64,000 nucleotides of DNA from Deltaproteobacteria bacterium YD0425bin51 (GCA_002753225.1 PDZS01000008.1:83332-147331); one strand, 5' to 3'; shown: positions 34,179 through 43,829, counted from the stretch's first letter. Notes: generated by a model from the letters alone, not told the origin. A program made the numbers and translations.

Positions 34179-35309
34179 TTACCGTTTTGCATAATCAGCA
34201 TAGACAAGAGCAACTGTTCTATAAACAAAATGAGCAAGTTTTGAGAATGGTAAGAAGGCAAACATATTAAATACAAATACTAAATGGATAAAATAGATTA
34301 AATATGAAAGCCATGCAATGCCGCCAAGCCTTGTCATTTCAGCAAGCATACCAGTAACGCCTAAGCCTAAAACTAAGCCTAGTAAATACCAATCCTTATA
34401 AGCTGTAACCTGTTTTTCTCTTGACAAGCGGTCTTTAATCATAAGACAAGCTCCAATAACTAAAGCTATACCGCTAAAATTAGCAACCCACTTAACAGGA
34501 TTAAGCTGGGAATAGGGACCATGAATTTTAAAAACATATAATACAACAAAAAATATGTTTGTTACAATAAAAAGTCCTATAAATGCAAAGAAGACCATCA
34601 TGTGAGATACTGATCTGTCTTGATTTTCACTGCATTTTGTAAACTTATCATGTCTCAGTATTACAGGGATTACATTTAAAACTGACTGTAATAGCTCTTT
34701 TATGTTCAGCTCTTTTTTGGTTGTTTTGCCTTCACGCAAAGCATTTTCATGCATATCTTTTATGAATCTTGTAAGACCCAAGCCAAATATAGCAACAACC
34801 CAGATGAAAAGTGGAATAAATACAATGTCAACAAGCCATGTTGAGAAAAACTTGGCATGAACTACCTCGTCACCTTTAGGCATAAAATTAAGAAGACCTG
34901 TAATTAAACCTAAAACAATAAACACCACAACAGGAACAGCAAACAAAATAGGCAGTTTTTGAGGATCGTTTACTATTTTGTCCAAAGATTTAGGAACAGC
35001 ATATTCAGAAATGGCATAAGATCTGACTGCTGAAAGAACATCGCCAGGTCTTGCATCTCTTGGACATTTTGTTGAGCAATCGCCGCATTGATGGCATAGC
35101 CATATATCTAAATTGCTTACTAGTTTATCTTTTAATCCCCATGAAGCAGCAATCATTTCCTTTCTTGGAAAAGGCTTATTATCAGGAGAAATAGGGCAGA
35201 CAACAGAGCAAGTTGCACATTGAAAACATTTTTTTGCAGTCTCCCCACCTCTTTCAGAAACCTCTTTTATAAATTCAAGATCAGGCTGAATCAGGTATCT
35301 TTCTGTCAT
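34179..35309 (-). CDS. qmoC: quinone-interacting membrane-bound oxidoreductase subunit QmoC
   Basis: The ATG at 35309, preceded by TTGGAGGTTATTTCT, gives 376 residues; the longer frame uses a TTG overlapping that ribosome binding site and is rejected. The N-terminal HdrC-like part binds two [4Fe-4S] clusters (CFQCATCSVVCP and CHQCGDCSTKCP). The C-terminal part from about residue 120 has six transmembrane helices of the HdrE/NarI cytochrome b type. It takes electrons from menaquinol and passes them to QmoAB and on to AprBA. It is the last gene of the aprBA-qmoABC run. Confidence 0.96.
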   Translation of the reverse strand: MTERYLIQPDLEFIKEVSERGGETAKKCFQCATCSVVCPISPDNKPFPRKEMIAASWGLKDKLVSNLDIWLCHQCGDCSTKCPRDARPGDVLSAVRSYAISEYAVPKSLDKIVNDPQKLPILFAVPVVVFIVLGLITGLLNFMPKGDEVVHAKFFSTWLVDIVFIPLFIWVVAIFGLGLTRFIKDMHENALREGKTTKKELNIKELLQSVLNVIPVILRHDKFTKCSENQDRSVSHMMVFFAFIGLFIVTNIFFVVLYVFKIHGPYSQLNPVKWVANFSGIALVIGACLMIKDRLSREKQVTAYKDWYLLGLVLGLGVTGMLAEMTRLGGIAWLSYLIYFIHLVFVFNMFAFLPFSKLAHFVYRTVALVYADYAKR

Positions 35310-35340
35310 AGAAATAACCTCCAAACAAAAAATTTAAAAT

Positions 35341-37647
35341 TTAGAATCCTTTAAATGGATTCGGGCCTAGAGCATCAATCTCTTTTACAAATGAGTCTAT
35401 CATGTCTGGAACTTTGTTGTATTCATCAATAGCAACTTCAAACTGTTTGACTCGTTCTATTTCAAGAGCTAAGGAAGCTAGTGCTTCACCAATCTTCTTC
35501 ATTCTTATACTAGCAAGCTCACTTCCTTTTACAAAATGGCATTGATAATCGTCACCATGTTTGCATCCCATCAAAAATACTCCATCCATACCTTTTGAAA
35601 GAGCATCTTTAATCCAGATTACGTTTACAGAGCCAAGACATCTTACAGGTATAAAACGAACATTAGCGGAATAGCTAAGTCTGTTTAATCCTGCCATGTC
35701 AAGGGCTGGATAAGCGTCGTTTTCACAAACTAAACCAAGAATCCTCAACGGTGGTTCATCAAAATCATCTTGTGATGGAACGCCAATGGCTTTAACCATT
35801 GAACCAATGCTGTCAATGTTATAGTCTGCAAATCCTATAATACGTTCTGGGCATGCACCCATACAAGTTCCGCAACGCCTGCACCTTGCAGGATTAGGTT
35901 TTGGAGTACCTTTAGCGTCATCATCTAAAGCTCCAAAAGGACATTCTTCTGTGCAGCGTTTACATTGAGTACATCTCTGGAAGAAGAAATCAGGGAAAGT
36001 CATGTCTCCTGATCTTGGATGAACTGAAACACCTTTGTTAACTGATTCTATACATTGAATAGCTTTTAAAGCAGCACCAGTAACGTCTTCCATTGATTCC
36101 TCAATTGTCATGCTTCTACGGATTGGACCTGCGCTGTAAATTCCAGTACGCTGGGTTTCATATGGAAAGCATATGAAGTTAGAGTCAACATATCCGCAGA
36201 AAAGTCCAATATCTCTAAAAGCAGGACCTTGTCTGTAAGCTAAATTAACAACTGGATCATCTAAAGTAGCAGGAACCATACCGGTTGCAAGTACAACCAT
36301 GTCAGCTTGAATTTTGACTTTTTCTCCTAAAAGTGTATTGTCAGCTTCAACAATTAGTCCGTTACCATTTTTTGAAACATTTACTACTTCACCTTTTGTT
36401 AAAAAAATTCCTGAATCTTGCTGGAGATTTTTATAAAAGTTTTCCATAAGTCCGGGAGTTCTCATATGTTGATAGAAAATATAAGCTTTTCCGTCAGCAT
36501 AATCTTCTCTTACATATTTTGCCTGTTTTAAAGCAACAAGGCTGGTCACTGATCCTGCATATTCAAAATCAGAATCATCACCTTTTCCTGGACTTTGGAT
36601 AAATACAACTGATTTTGCTTCTTTTCCATCAGATGGACGTACAATTTTGCCTTTTTTGGCAAGCTCTTCAAATTGATGGTTAGTTACAACATCTGTAATA
36701 TCACCAAATCCAAGGTGGCTTACTTCTTCTTTTTTTGGTGTTTGTGGCTTAAAGCCTGCAGCAAGTATTACTGCACCAAACTTTTCACCATTTGGATCAA
36801 GTGTTAAAATATCAACTTTTCCTTTGTTGTATTCTTTATAAACTTCAGCCTGCTTATCTTTATCAAGTTCTTTTCCATTTGCATCAAGCTTCATATGAGG
36901 AGGCAATGGATAAGGAACATCAAACTCAATCTGTTCACCAGGCTTCTTTAATGTTACTGTAAAATTACCTGGTTCACCTGCAATACGTGCAACTATGGTA
37001 TTTAATTTTATAGAAATATTGGGGTAAGAACCAAGTTCTTTAATTTTACTCTCAATTATGGGTGAAATAAGATTGTTGTAAGGGTAATCAATAGGGATTT
37101 GTTTGCGCATTTTAGCTGCATAACCGCCAAGAGCTGCTTCCTTTTCAACAATTGTAACTTCATAACCTGCTTTAGCTGCTTCGATTGCACCAGTAATTCC
37201 TGTAATACCACCACCTATAACTAGAATCTTTTTAGAAAGAGACTCAACCTTATAAGGATCAGGAAGTTTAATCTTCTGAACTTTAGCAATACCCATTTTT
37301 ATATAGTCTTCAGCCATCATCTGGAGATGATCAATTTCTTCTCCAGCAGTTTTTGGATGTGACCAAATAACTTGTTCACGAAGATTTACTCTGTCAACTA
37401 TGCAACCATCGAATTTGAATACATCAAAATTTACTCTGCGAGAACATGCTGCAACAACTATTGTGTTTACACCTTTATCGCTTATATCTTTTTTAATAAT
37501 AGAAATACCTTCTTGTCCACAGAGAAACTCATGTTTTTGAATTACACCTGCGCCTTCTTCATCTGCAACTTCTATCAGTTTATCTATGTTTAGGGCATCG
37601 CCAATGCCACAACCTGTACAGATATATAAAGCGTACTTTTTATTCAT
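35341..37647 (-). CDS. qmoB: Qmo complex subunit QmoB (HdrA-like flavoprotein with MvhD-like tail)
   Basis: This 768-residue soluble protein has an N-terminal YICTGCGIGDAL segment and an HdrA-type FAD domain (KILVIGGGITGITGAIEAAKAG near residue 140). Two ferredoxin motifs (CTQCKRCTEECPFGA and CRRCGTCMGACPERI) and a C-terminal MvhD-like domain with VRCLGSVNVIW, GVFLMGCKHGDDYQCHFVKG follow. This is the QmoB architecture. It links QmoC to AprBA, possibly with electron confurcation as proposed for this family. GGAGGTAAACC precedes the ATG, which overlaps no neighbour but lies only 3 nt after qmoA. Confidence 0.96.
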   Translation of the reverse strand: MNKKYALYICTGCGIGDALNIDKLIEVADEEGAGVIQKHEFLCGQEGISIIKKDISDKGVNTIVVAACSRRVNFDVFKFDGCIVDRVNLREQVIWSHPKTAGEEIDHLQMMAEDYIKMGIAKVQKIKLPDPYKVESLSKKILVIGGGITGITGAIEAAKAGYEVTIVEKEAALGGYAAKMRKQIPIDYPYNNLISPIIESKIKELGSYPNISIKLNTIVARIAGEPGNFTVTLKKPGEQIEFDVPYPLPPHMKLDANGKELDKDKQAEVYKEYNKGKVDILTLDPNGEKFGAVILAAGFKPQTPKKEEVSHLGFGDITDVVTNHQFEELAKKGKIVRPSDGKEAKSVVFIQSPGKGDDSDFEYAGSVTSLVALKQAKYVREDYADGKAYIFYQHMRTPGLMENFYKNLQQDSGIFLTKGEVVNVSKNGNGLIVEADNTLLGEKVKIQADMVVLATGMVPATLDDPVVNLAYRQGPAFRDIGLFCGYVDSNFICFPYETQRTGIYSAGPIRRSMTIEESMEDVTGAALKAIQCIESVNKGVSVHPRSGDMTFPDFFFQRCTQCKRCTEECPFGALDDDAKGTPKPNPARCRRCGTCMGACPERIIGFADYNIDSIGSMVKAIGVPSQDDFDEPPLRILGLVCENDAYPALDMAGLNRLSYSANVRFIPVRCLGSVNVIWIKDALSKGMDGVFLMGCKHGDDYQCHFVKGSELASIRMKKIGEALASLALEIERVKQFEVAIDEYNKVPDMIDSFVKEIDALGPNPFKGF

Positions 37648-37650
37648 GGT

Positions 37651-38928
37651 TTACCTCCTCACCAGCGTTTGAATGGCTTTGAGAGCCATACCTGTTGCGT
37701 TCTGGTTTGATGATACAACATCAGCAGGTTTATTTGCGCATCCTGCAGCAAACATACCACCTTTTTCAAAATTGTTTATGATAAAACCATCATCTGTATA
37801 TTTCAAATCTGCAGGAAGTTTATCAATCGCTGCTGTGGGCTGCATTCCAGTGGCAAGGACAACCATATCTACAGTCTGTTTTATTTTTTCACCAGTAACT
37901 GCATTTTCTGCAATAACAGTTATATTTCTCGTATCATAGTCTTCTGACACTTCTGCAACCTTACCTTTTATAAAGAAAACCTTTTTATCTTCTTTAATCT
38001 TTTTATAAAACTTTTCGTATCTCTGGCCAGGTGCTCTAAGATCAATATAGAATATATAAATATCTGCGTCCGGATACTGCTCTCTTATATAAGTAGTTTG
38101 CTTTAATGAAGCCATGCAGCAAATATAAGAACAGAAAGCCAGATGGTTTTCATCTCTAGAACCAGCACACTGAACAAATGCTATACTTTTAGGTTCTTTG
38201 TTATCTGATTGTCTTAATATTTTCCCTTTTGTTGGTCCATTTTTAGAAGCAAGTCTTTCCATCATCATATTGGTAATGATGTTCTGATATCTTCCGTAGC
38301 CAAGATTATCCATCTTTGTAGCATCATATGGTGCCCAGCCTGTTGTCCATACAATTGAGCCAACTTTTAAATTTATGGTCTTTTCAGCCATACTTAGATC
38401 TATAGCTTTTGTTTTGCAAACTTCAACACATTTTCCACATGAACTTCCTCTGCATACAGTTGAATCAACAACATATCTCATAGGAAATGACATATCAAAA
38501 GGTCTGTAAATAGCTTTTGTTTTATCCATGCCAAAATTAAATTCATTGCTTCTTTCAATTGGACAAGCTGCTGTACAAGCATCACATGCTGTACAGTTTT
38601 CATTTACAAATCTTGGTGCAAGTTTTACTGTAACATCATAATTTCCTGGTGTTCCAGAAACTTTTTCTATTTGTGCAAGTGTTAAAACCTTAATCCTTGG
38701 GTTATCTTTTATTCTTTTAAAATTTATTTCAAGACCGCAAGAAGGGGGACAGAGTTTGGGGAAATACTGGTTTAGTTGTGCTACTCTTCCTCCAAGATAA
38801 GGATTTTTTTCAATAAGTATAACTTCATATCCTACTTCTGAAGCTTCAAGGCATGTAGTTAGTCCGCTTATCCCTCCACCCACAACCAGAATATTTGCGC
38901 TTGTAGGGATTGCTTTATCCATTGTCAT
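37651..38928 (-). CDS. qmoA: Qmo complex subunit QmoA (HdrA-like flavoprotein)
   Basis: Starting at ATG 38928, preceded by AGGAGGGTAAGC, gives 425 residues; the longer frame (to 38970) would read through the aprA-qmoA hairpin and is rejected. The protein has an FAD-binding motif ILVVGGGISGLTTCLEASEVG, cysteine clusters CTACDACTAACP and CRGSSCGKCVEVCKTKA for FeS centres, and the HdrA-like CAGSRDENH and CSYICC segments. It is the electron-transfer flavoprotein between QmoBC and APS reductase in the cytoplasm. Confidence 0.96.
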   Translation of the reverse strand: MTMDKAIPTSANILVVGGGISGLTTCLEASEVGYEVILIEKNPYLGGRVAQLNQYFPKLCPPSCGLEINFKRIKDNPRIKVLTLAQIEKVSGTPGNYDVTVKLAPRFVNENCTACDACTAACPIERSNEFNFGMDKTKAIYRPFDMSFPMRYVVDSTVCRGSSCGKCVEVCKTKAIDLSMAEKTINLKVGSIVWTTGWAPYDATKMDNLGYGRYQNIITNMMMERLASKNGPTKGKILRQSDNKEPKSIAFVQCAGSRDENHLAFCSYICCMASLKQTTYIREQYPDADIYIFYIDLRAPGQRYEKFYKKIKEDKKVFFIKGKVAEVSEDYDTRNITVIAENAVTGEKIKQTVDMVVLATGMQPTAAIDKLPADLKYTDDGFIINNFEKGGMFAAGCANKPADVVSSNQNATGMALKAIQTLVRR

Positions 38929-38948
38929 GCTTACCCTCCTTAATAAAA

Positions 38949-38978
38949 ATCTCCAGATGCCATAGGACATCTGGAGAT
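38949..38978 (-). other. strong hairpin in the aprA-qmoA gap (attenuator or processing/stability element)
   Basis: Eleven perfect pairs (ATCTCCAGATG, 38949-38959, with 38968-38978) enclose an 8-nt loop. In the transcript the stem is followed by ATTTTTATTA, then directly by the qmoA ribosome binding site. It resembles a leaky terminator placed so that some transcripts end after aprBA while others continue into qmoABC. Confidence 0.75.
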
Positions 38979-39014
38979 ATATATTTCATTACACTTTTGT
39001 TTTTACAATGTTAG

Positions 39015-40991
39015 TTAGGGAATGATCTTTATATAATCACGTTTAAAAGTATCCCATTTCCCAGCTTTTGCATCATATTTAGAGTTGGTGAAACAGAACC
39101 AGTTCTTGTCATCCTGGCCTGGATAATCACACTGATAGTAGAATCCTGGATAACGGGTTTCTTTACGGAATTGGATGTGACGTAAGTGTGCTTCAACAGT
39201 CCAAATACGATGATAAATTTCCCAGCATCTCATAAGTTCATGTAAGTCACCGGCTGCAAGTTTTTCACAGTCTTCACGCATGGTCTGTAAAAGTTCCATT
39301 GCGATCTCAAGATTTTTGCTGCTTGTCATATAATAAGTTGCTGTTCCAGCACCATATTCGTTAGTAGCTTTCATTAGTCTCATGGTCATGCCGCTTGGTT
39401 TAATATAGTTGGGGTTAATGTCAACTGCTGTTGTGTAGTTGCAATTATCCAAAAATACTCTTACTGGTTTGTAAACAAGGTCAACTAATTCTTGATTTGA
39501 TTTGCTTAATGCTGGCTTATAGTCTGCATGATCTTTGGCATAGCGAACCATAGATTTTGCTGCCATTCTGCCTTCAGCGTGTGAGCCAGATGAGAATTTG
39601 TGTCCTGAGCATCCAACGCCGTCGCCTGATGTAAATAAGCCGTTAACTGTTGTCATACGGTTATATACTTTGCCGTTGTCTGCTTTAATTTTGTATGAAT
39701 CTGGAACCCAATCCAAATCTGGACCTGATACCCAGAAACCGCAGCAGCCAGAGTGTGAACCAAGTAAGTATGGTTCTGTTGGCATAATTTCAGAGTTTTT
39801 CTTTTCAGGTTCAGTATTGGTTGCGCACCATAAATTAGCCTGACCGCAAGTCATATCTAAGAAGTCTTCCCATGCTTCTGATTCAAGATGTTTCAGCTCT
39901 TTTTTATCCATTGTTTTTGCAAGGTTTGCTAAAGCTGTAACAGTGTCCATAATGATTGGACCACGACCTTCTTTCATTTCAAATAACATAAGGTGGTTTC
40001 TTAAACAGGTTGGGGTTACTGCAGCAGTTCCATATGGAGCATATTTTTCAAGCTCTTTTTTTGCAACATCGCTTGCAGCATAGTTTTCCATTAAACCATT
40101 CAAGCTTTTTGCTTTAAATAAGAGGTACCATGCACCAACTGGTCCATAACCATCTTTAAAACGAGCTGGGGTGAAGCGGTTTTCCATCATGGAAAGTTCA
40201 GCACCGATTTTCATACCAAGTGTATAAGTAGAACCAGCATTCCATACTGGATACCATGCGCGGCCTTTACCTTCGCCAACTGAACGGGGTTGATAAATAT
40301 TTACAGCGCCACCGCAAGCTATCATACATGTTTTGCATTTAATTATATAAACTTTATTTTCACGAGTTGAAATACCAACTGCGCCAGCAATTTGATTTGG
40401 AACATTGGCGTCAAGAATTAATTCAACGATAAATACGCGCTCTAAGATATTGTCTGTGCCGAGAGCTTTTTTAGCAGCTTCAGCAACGATTCTCTTATAA
40501 GATTCGCCGTTTATCATTATCTGCCATTTACCTGTACGAACTGGCTTTGCACCTGATTTTAAGGTGCCCATTTTTTTGCCTTTGTTGCCGTCAAGGGTTT
40601 TGCCTTGTTCATCTTTTTTCCAAATAGGAAGTCCCCATTCTTCAAACAAATGAACTGAATCATCAACATGACAGCCTAAGTCAAAAATTAAGTCTTCACG
40701 AACGATTCCCATGAGGTCGTTTCTAACCATTTTCACATAATCATCAGGACCATTTTCGCCAACATATGTGTTGATAGCAGATAAACCTTGTGCTACAGCG
40801 CCACTTCTTTCCATAGCAGCTTTGTCAACCAAAAGAACTTTCATTCCTTCTGGCATCCATTTTTTTATTTCAAAAGCAGTTCCGCATGCTGCCATACCGC
40901 CGCCAACGATTAATATGTCAACTTCACGTTCTTCAACTGCAGGGTCTCTTACCGCTTTAGTTTCACCCATAGGTTTATTCGGTAATGCCAT
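39015..40991 (-). CDS. aprA: adenylylsulfate (APS) reductase alpha subunit
   Basis: This 658-residue flavoprotein has the FAD-binding start DILIVGGGMAACGTAFEIKKW, the fumarate-reductase-like GGAVNIYQPRS and MENRFTPARFKDGYGPVG segments around the active site, and the C-terminal helical domain of AprA. Length is normal. With AprB it reduces APS to sulfite and AMP in the cytoplasm. GGAGGAATAAT precedes the ATG. It follows aprB by about 70 nt and is followed by a strong hairpin before qmoA. Confidence 0.98.
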   Translation of the reverse strand: MALPNKPMGETKAVRDPAVEEREVDILIVGGGMAACGTAFEIKKWMPEGMKVLLVDKAAMERSGAVAQGLSAINTYVGENGPDDYVKMVRNDLMGIVREDLIFDLGCHVDDSVHLFEEWGLPIWKKDEQGKTLDGNKGKKMGTLKSGAKPVRTGKWQIMINGESYKRIVAEAAKKALGTDNILERVFIVELILDANVPNQIAGAVGISTRENKVYIIKCKTCMIACGGAVNIYQPRSVGEGKGRAWYPVWNAGSTYTLGMKIGAELSMMENRFTPARFKDGYGPVGAWYLLFKAKSLNGLMENYAASDVAKKELEKYAPYGTAAVTPTCLRNHLMLFEMKEGRGPIIMDTVTALANLAKTMDKKELKHLESEAWEDFLDMTCGQANLWCATNTEPEKKNSEIMPTEPYLLGSHSGCCGFWVSGPDLDWVPDSYKIKADNGKVYNRMTTVNGLFTSGDGVGCSGHKFSSGSHAEGRMAAKSMVRYAKDHADYKPALSKSNQELVDLVYKPVRVFLDNCNYTTAVDINPNYIKPSGMTMRLMKATNEYGAGTATYYMTSSKNLEIAMELLQTMREDCEKLAAGDLHELMRCWEIYHRIWTVEAHLRHIQFRKETRYPGFYYQCDYPGQDDKNWFCFTNSKYDAKAGKWDTFKRDYIKIIP

Positions 40992-41062
40992 ATTATTCCT
41001 CCTTATATATAAAATAAATATATTTCCGATTTTAAAATAATTTTAAGCTCTACATACAAAAA

Positions 41063-41503
41063 TTACTTTACCAATGCTTTTGGTCTTGGTAAAGCTCTGC
41101 CCTCTGCTTCTTCTGTTGAAAGAAGTTCAGAATTTAAGTCTTTCCCTTTTAAGCTTTCATAGGCATTGGCTGCTCCTTCAGGTGTGGTTCTAACAGGGAA
41201 CTTAAACCTTTTGATTAGTCCATTTCTGAATTTGCATGTCCACATAACATCTTCTGAACCGAGCATTGGCATAACACTGCTTCCTAGTGGAACAAAGTCA
41301 GAATAACCTCTTACTTCAATAGCTTGGGTTGGGCAAATTTTTACGCATGAAAAGCACTCCCAGCATTGATCAGGCTCTTGGTTGTAAGCCTTCATTGCAT
41401 TTGTGTCTAGTACCATCAAATCGTTGGGGCAAATATACATACATGCTGTTTTGTCCCCACCTTTGCATCCGTCACATTTTTCAGCAATTACATAACTTGG
41501 CAT
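41063..41503 (-). CDS. aprB: adenylylsulfate (APS) reductase beta subunit
   Basis: This 146-residue protein has two [4Fe-4S] binding sets (CDGCKGGDKTACMYICP at about residues 10-26 and CWECFSCVKICP at about 48-60) and the AprB tail around GSSVMPMLGSEDVMWTCKFRNG that wraps AprA. It shuttles electrons from the donor (QmoABC) to the AprA flavin. GAGGTTTTTTAA precedes the ATG. It is the first gene of the aprBA-qmoABC run on the minus strand. Confidence 0.98.
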   Translation of the reverse strand: MPSYVIAEKCDGCKGGDKTACMYICPNDLMVLDTNAMKAYNQEPDQCWECFSCVKICPTQAIEVRGYSDFVPLGSSVMPMLGSEDVMWTCKFRNGLIKRFKFPVRTTPEGAANAYESLKGKDLNSELLSTEEAEGRALPRPKALVK

Positions 41504-41640
41504 TTAAAAAACCTCCTCTGTTTAACTTGTAATAACTCATCATACCTTAATTTCAGTTACAACAACATTTTCAACGTTTACTAATATTAGAAATTATCTG
41601 TTGTTGCACCTCCCTCTTTTAAAATTTACTTCATCTACAT

Positions 41641-41659
41641 AGCTTTAATGAATAAAGCT
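41641..41659 (-). other. hairpin in the aprBA leader
   Basis: AGCTTTA (41641-41647) pairs perfectly with TAAAGCT (41653-41659) around 5 nt. It lies 20-38 nt past the predicted -10 of the aprBA promoter, comparable to the palindrome in the sat leader, and could stabilise the mRNA 5' end. No T-run follows in either direction, so it is not an obvious terminator. Confidence 0.4.
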
Positions 41660-41664
41660 TACAA

Positions 41665-41710
41665 TATTAAAAGGTAGTAAGGTATCATCCAACAAATAGG
41701 TTGTCAAGAA
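41665..41710 (-). promoter_or_regulatory. aprBA(-qmoABC) promoter, twin of the sat promoter
   Basis: Read on the minus strand: TTCTTGACAA with -35 TTGACA (complement of 41702-41707), a 17-nt spacer, then TACCTT (complement of 41679-41684), continuing TACCTTACTACCTTT. The -35 10-mer, spacing and 12 of 15 bases from the -10 onward match the sat promoter. It overlaps the stop of the upstream kinase gene and leaves a leader of about 170 nt before aprB. Confidence 0.6.
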
Positions 41711-43827
41711 TTTTTAAGATTCAAATTTTTATCAAGCACCTTTCTCACAATATCAGTAAGTTCTTTTGTAGAAAAAGGTTTTATTATATAGCCGTCTATA
41801 TTGAAAAGCTTTATTTTTTCTTCATCTATCTTTTCATTGAAACCAGTACAAATAATAATTTTAATATCACTCCTAATTTCTTTAATCTTTTTTGATAATT
41901 CAATCCCTGTATATCCAGGCATAGTCATATCTGAAATTACTAAATCATATTTGTCAGGTGATTCTTTAAAAGCTTTTAAGGCATCTTCACTACTATTGTA
42001 ACTGTCTATACGATATCCCAAACTCTCAAGTATTAGCTTTATAGTCTTTAAGATATAAGCCTCGTCATCTATAATTATGATACTTTCTTTTCCCTCAGAT
42101 AATACTAAATGTTCTTTTATCTCTATTCTTTCACCTTTATTTTGAATTACAGGAAGATAAACTTTAAAAATAGAACCCTTATTAGTTTCAGAGACGACAG
42201 TAATATCTCCTCCATATTTTTTTACAATTCCATACACAATTGATAGTCCAAGGCCTGTTCCTTTGCCTTTTTCTTTAGTTGTAAAATATGGATCGAATAT
42301 TTTATCTATAATGCTTTTTTCAATCCCTACACCTGTATCTGATACAGTCAAACAAATATAATTCGCATTATTTAAATTAATATTTTCAAGTTTAACTTCT
42401 AAAACGCCTCCTTTTTCTTCCATAGCATGAAAAGCATTTGTAATAAGATTTAAAGCAATCTGATGAATCTGAGTAGGATTAGCCAATACAAATCCACATT
42501 TACTATCAATTCTATGTTTAATTTGTATCGTTGTTGGAATAGTAGACCTCGAAAGTTTTATAATCTCACTTATAATTGGAGCAATTGAAAGTGGCATCAA
42601 TAATTCTTGTTTGTTATCGCGGCTAAAAGTTAATATCTGTTTTATAAGATCTCTTGCTCTTTTAGTGCTTTGTAGTATTGCTCTTAGATATTCCTGATGT
42701 TCGCTTTCTTTTGGTAATTTTCTTATCATTACTTCAGTATAGCCCATAATGGGAGAAAGGATATTATTAAAATCATGGGCGATACCTCCGGCTAAGGTAC
42801 CGATGGCTTCAATTCGCTGAATCTGTTCAATCTGTTTTTGAAGTCTTTCTTTTTCCTTTTCATCATTTTTTTGTTGAGTAATATCGCGGTTTGTTCCTCT
42901 TCTTCCTAAAAAAATTCCAAAATCATCATAAACTGGCTGGCATATATGAGAAATCCAATGTTCATGTTTATCTTTTGATATAATACGAAATTCTAACTTT
43001 AAAATATCATTTAAATGTAGTTCTTTTGTATAATGATTTTCCCATATATGAAGATCTTCAGGATGAACAATTTTAGATAACAATGAAGAATCATCCATAA
43101 ATTCTTTCGCTTTATATCCAGAAATGCGTTCACATGATGGAGAAATATATTTAAAATTACCCAATGGATCAATCCATAGTTCCCAATCATATGTAAAATT
43201 TGCAATTGTCAGGTAGCTTTCCTCAGTTTTTTTTCGTTCTTTAATCTCTATTTTAGCTTTATTTAGAGCTTCTAATAAAAGTTTTAATATAAGATTTGCA
43301 GTAGTAAAGACTATTACAAAGTTAATGGTTAACATCGCCCAGCTAGACATTGGCTTTAATGGGAGTAAGTGCGGAATAGTATAGCCAAGGTTCTCAATTA
43401 GAGCAATTGCAAAAATATTTATGATAGTTGCAAGAATAATAAGTATGGAACTAACCTTATTTAAAAGAACACTAGACATAAGAATTAGAATAACAAAAGT
43501 TATGCTATTTACGTTAGTTAGGCCACCAGAAATAACAACAATAATATTAGCAAGAATCCAATTAGTAAATATAAATAATATACTGGCAAGTCTTATTTTA
43601 CCTGAATGTCCAATAAAACGTGATATAAAAACTACAGACAGCATTATAAGAATAAATATAGCTATTATAAATTTGCGGGCAAATATGAAAATATTAGCTA
43701 TAGATGCACATACCAAAAATATTGTTGAGTTAAGTAATATCGCATAGAGGATAACAGCATGATAGTTTTTTTCTTCATCATCCTCGAAAACAGGAGGTGT
43801 AAAAAATTTTTTAAAGTATTGTAGCAT
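41704..43827 (-). CDS. membrane hybrid sensor histidine kinase (6TM-PAS-HisKA-HATPase-REC)
   Basis: This 707-residue protein has about six closely spaced transmembrane helices in residues 25-190 with very short loops, so the signal is probably in or at the membrane. A PAS domain (about 205-330) follows. HisKA has H351 in GGIAHDFNNILSP, the NtrB-like form; HATPase_c shows NAFHAMEEKGG, DTGVGIE and GTGLGLS; a receiver carries D633 in VISDMTMPGYTG. The gene starts 2 nt after the CrtI-like oxidoreductase of the ether-lipid-type operon and may sense membrane composition; that link is inference from position. Its 3' end overlaps the aprBA promoter. Confidence 0.93.
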   Translation of the reverse strand: MLQYFKKFFTPPVFEDDEEKNYHAVILYAILLNSTIFLVCASIANIFIFARKFIIAIFILIMLSVVFISRFIGHSGKIRLASILFIFTNWILANIIVVISGGLTNVNSITFVILILMSSVLLNKVSSILIILATIINIFAIALIENLGYTIPHLLPLKPMSSWAMLTINFVIVFTTANLILKLLLEALNKAKIEIKERKKTEESYLTIANFTYDWELWIDPLGNFKYISPSCERISGYKAKEFMDDSSLLSKIVHPEDLHIWENHYTKELHLNDILKLEFRIISKDKHEHWISHICQPVYDDFGIFLGRRGTNRDITQQKNDEKEKERLQKQIEQIQRIEAIGTLAGGIAHDFNNILSPIMGYTEVMIRKLPKESEHQEYLRAILQSTKRARDLIKQILTFSRDNKQELLMPLSIAPIISEIIKLSRSTIPTTIQIKHRIDSKCGFVLANPTQIHQIALNLITNAFHAMEEKGGVLEVKLENINLNNANYICLTVSDTGVGIEKSIIDKIFDPYFTTKEKGKGTGLGLSIVYGIVKKYGGDITVVSETNKGSIFKVYLPVIQNKGERIEIKEHLVLSEGKESIIIIDDEAYILKTIKLILESLGYRIDSYNSSEDALKAFKESPDKYDLVISDMTMPGYTGIELSKKIKEIRSDIKIIICTGFNEKIDEEKIKLFNIDGYIIKPFSTKELTDIVRKVLDKNLNLKNS

Positions 43828-43829
43828 AG

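Noticed and set aside
3211..43827. The three hybrid kinases as recent duplicates of one another
   Set aside because: Their sensor domains, HisKA types (SHEIRTP, SHEIRNP, AHDFNN) and C-terminal modules differ, so no recent duplication is supported.
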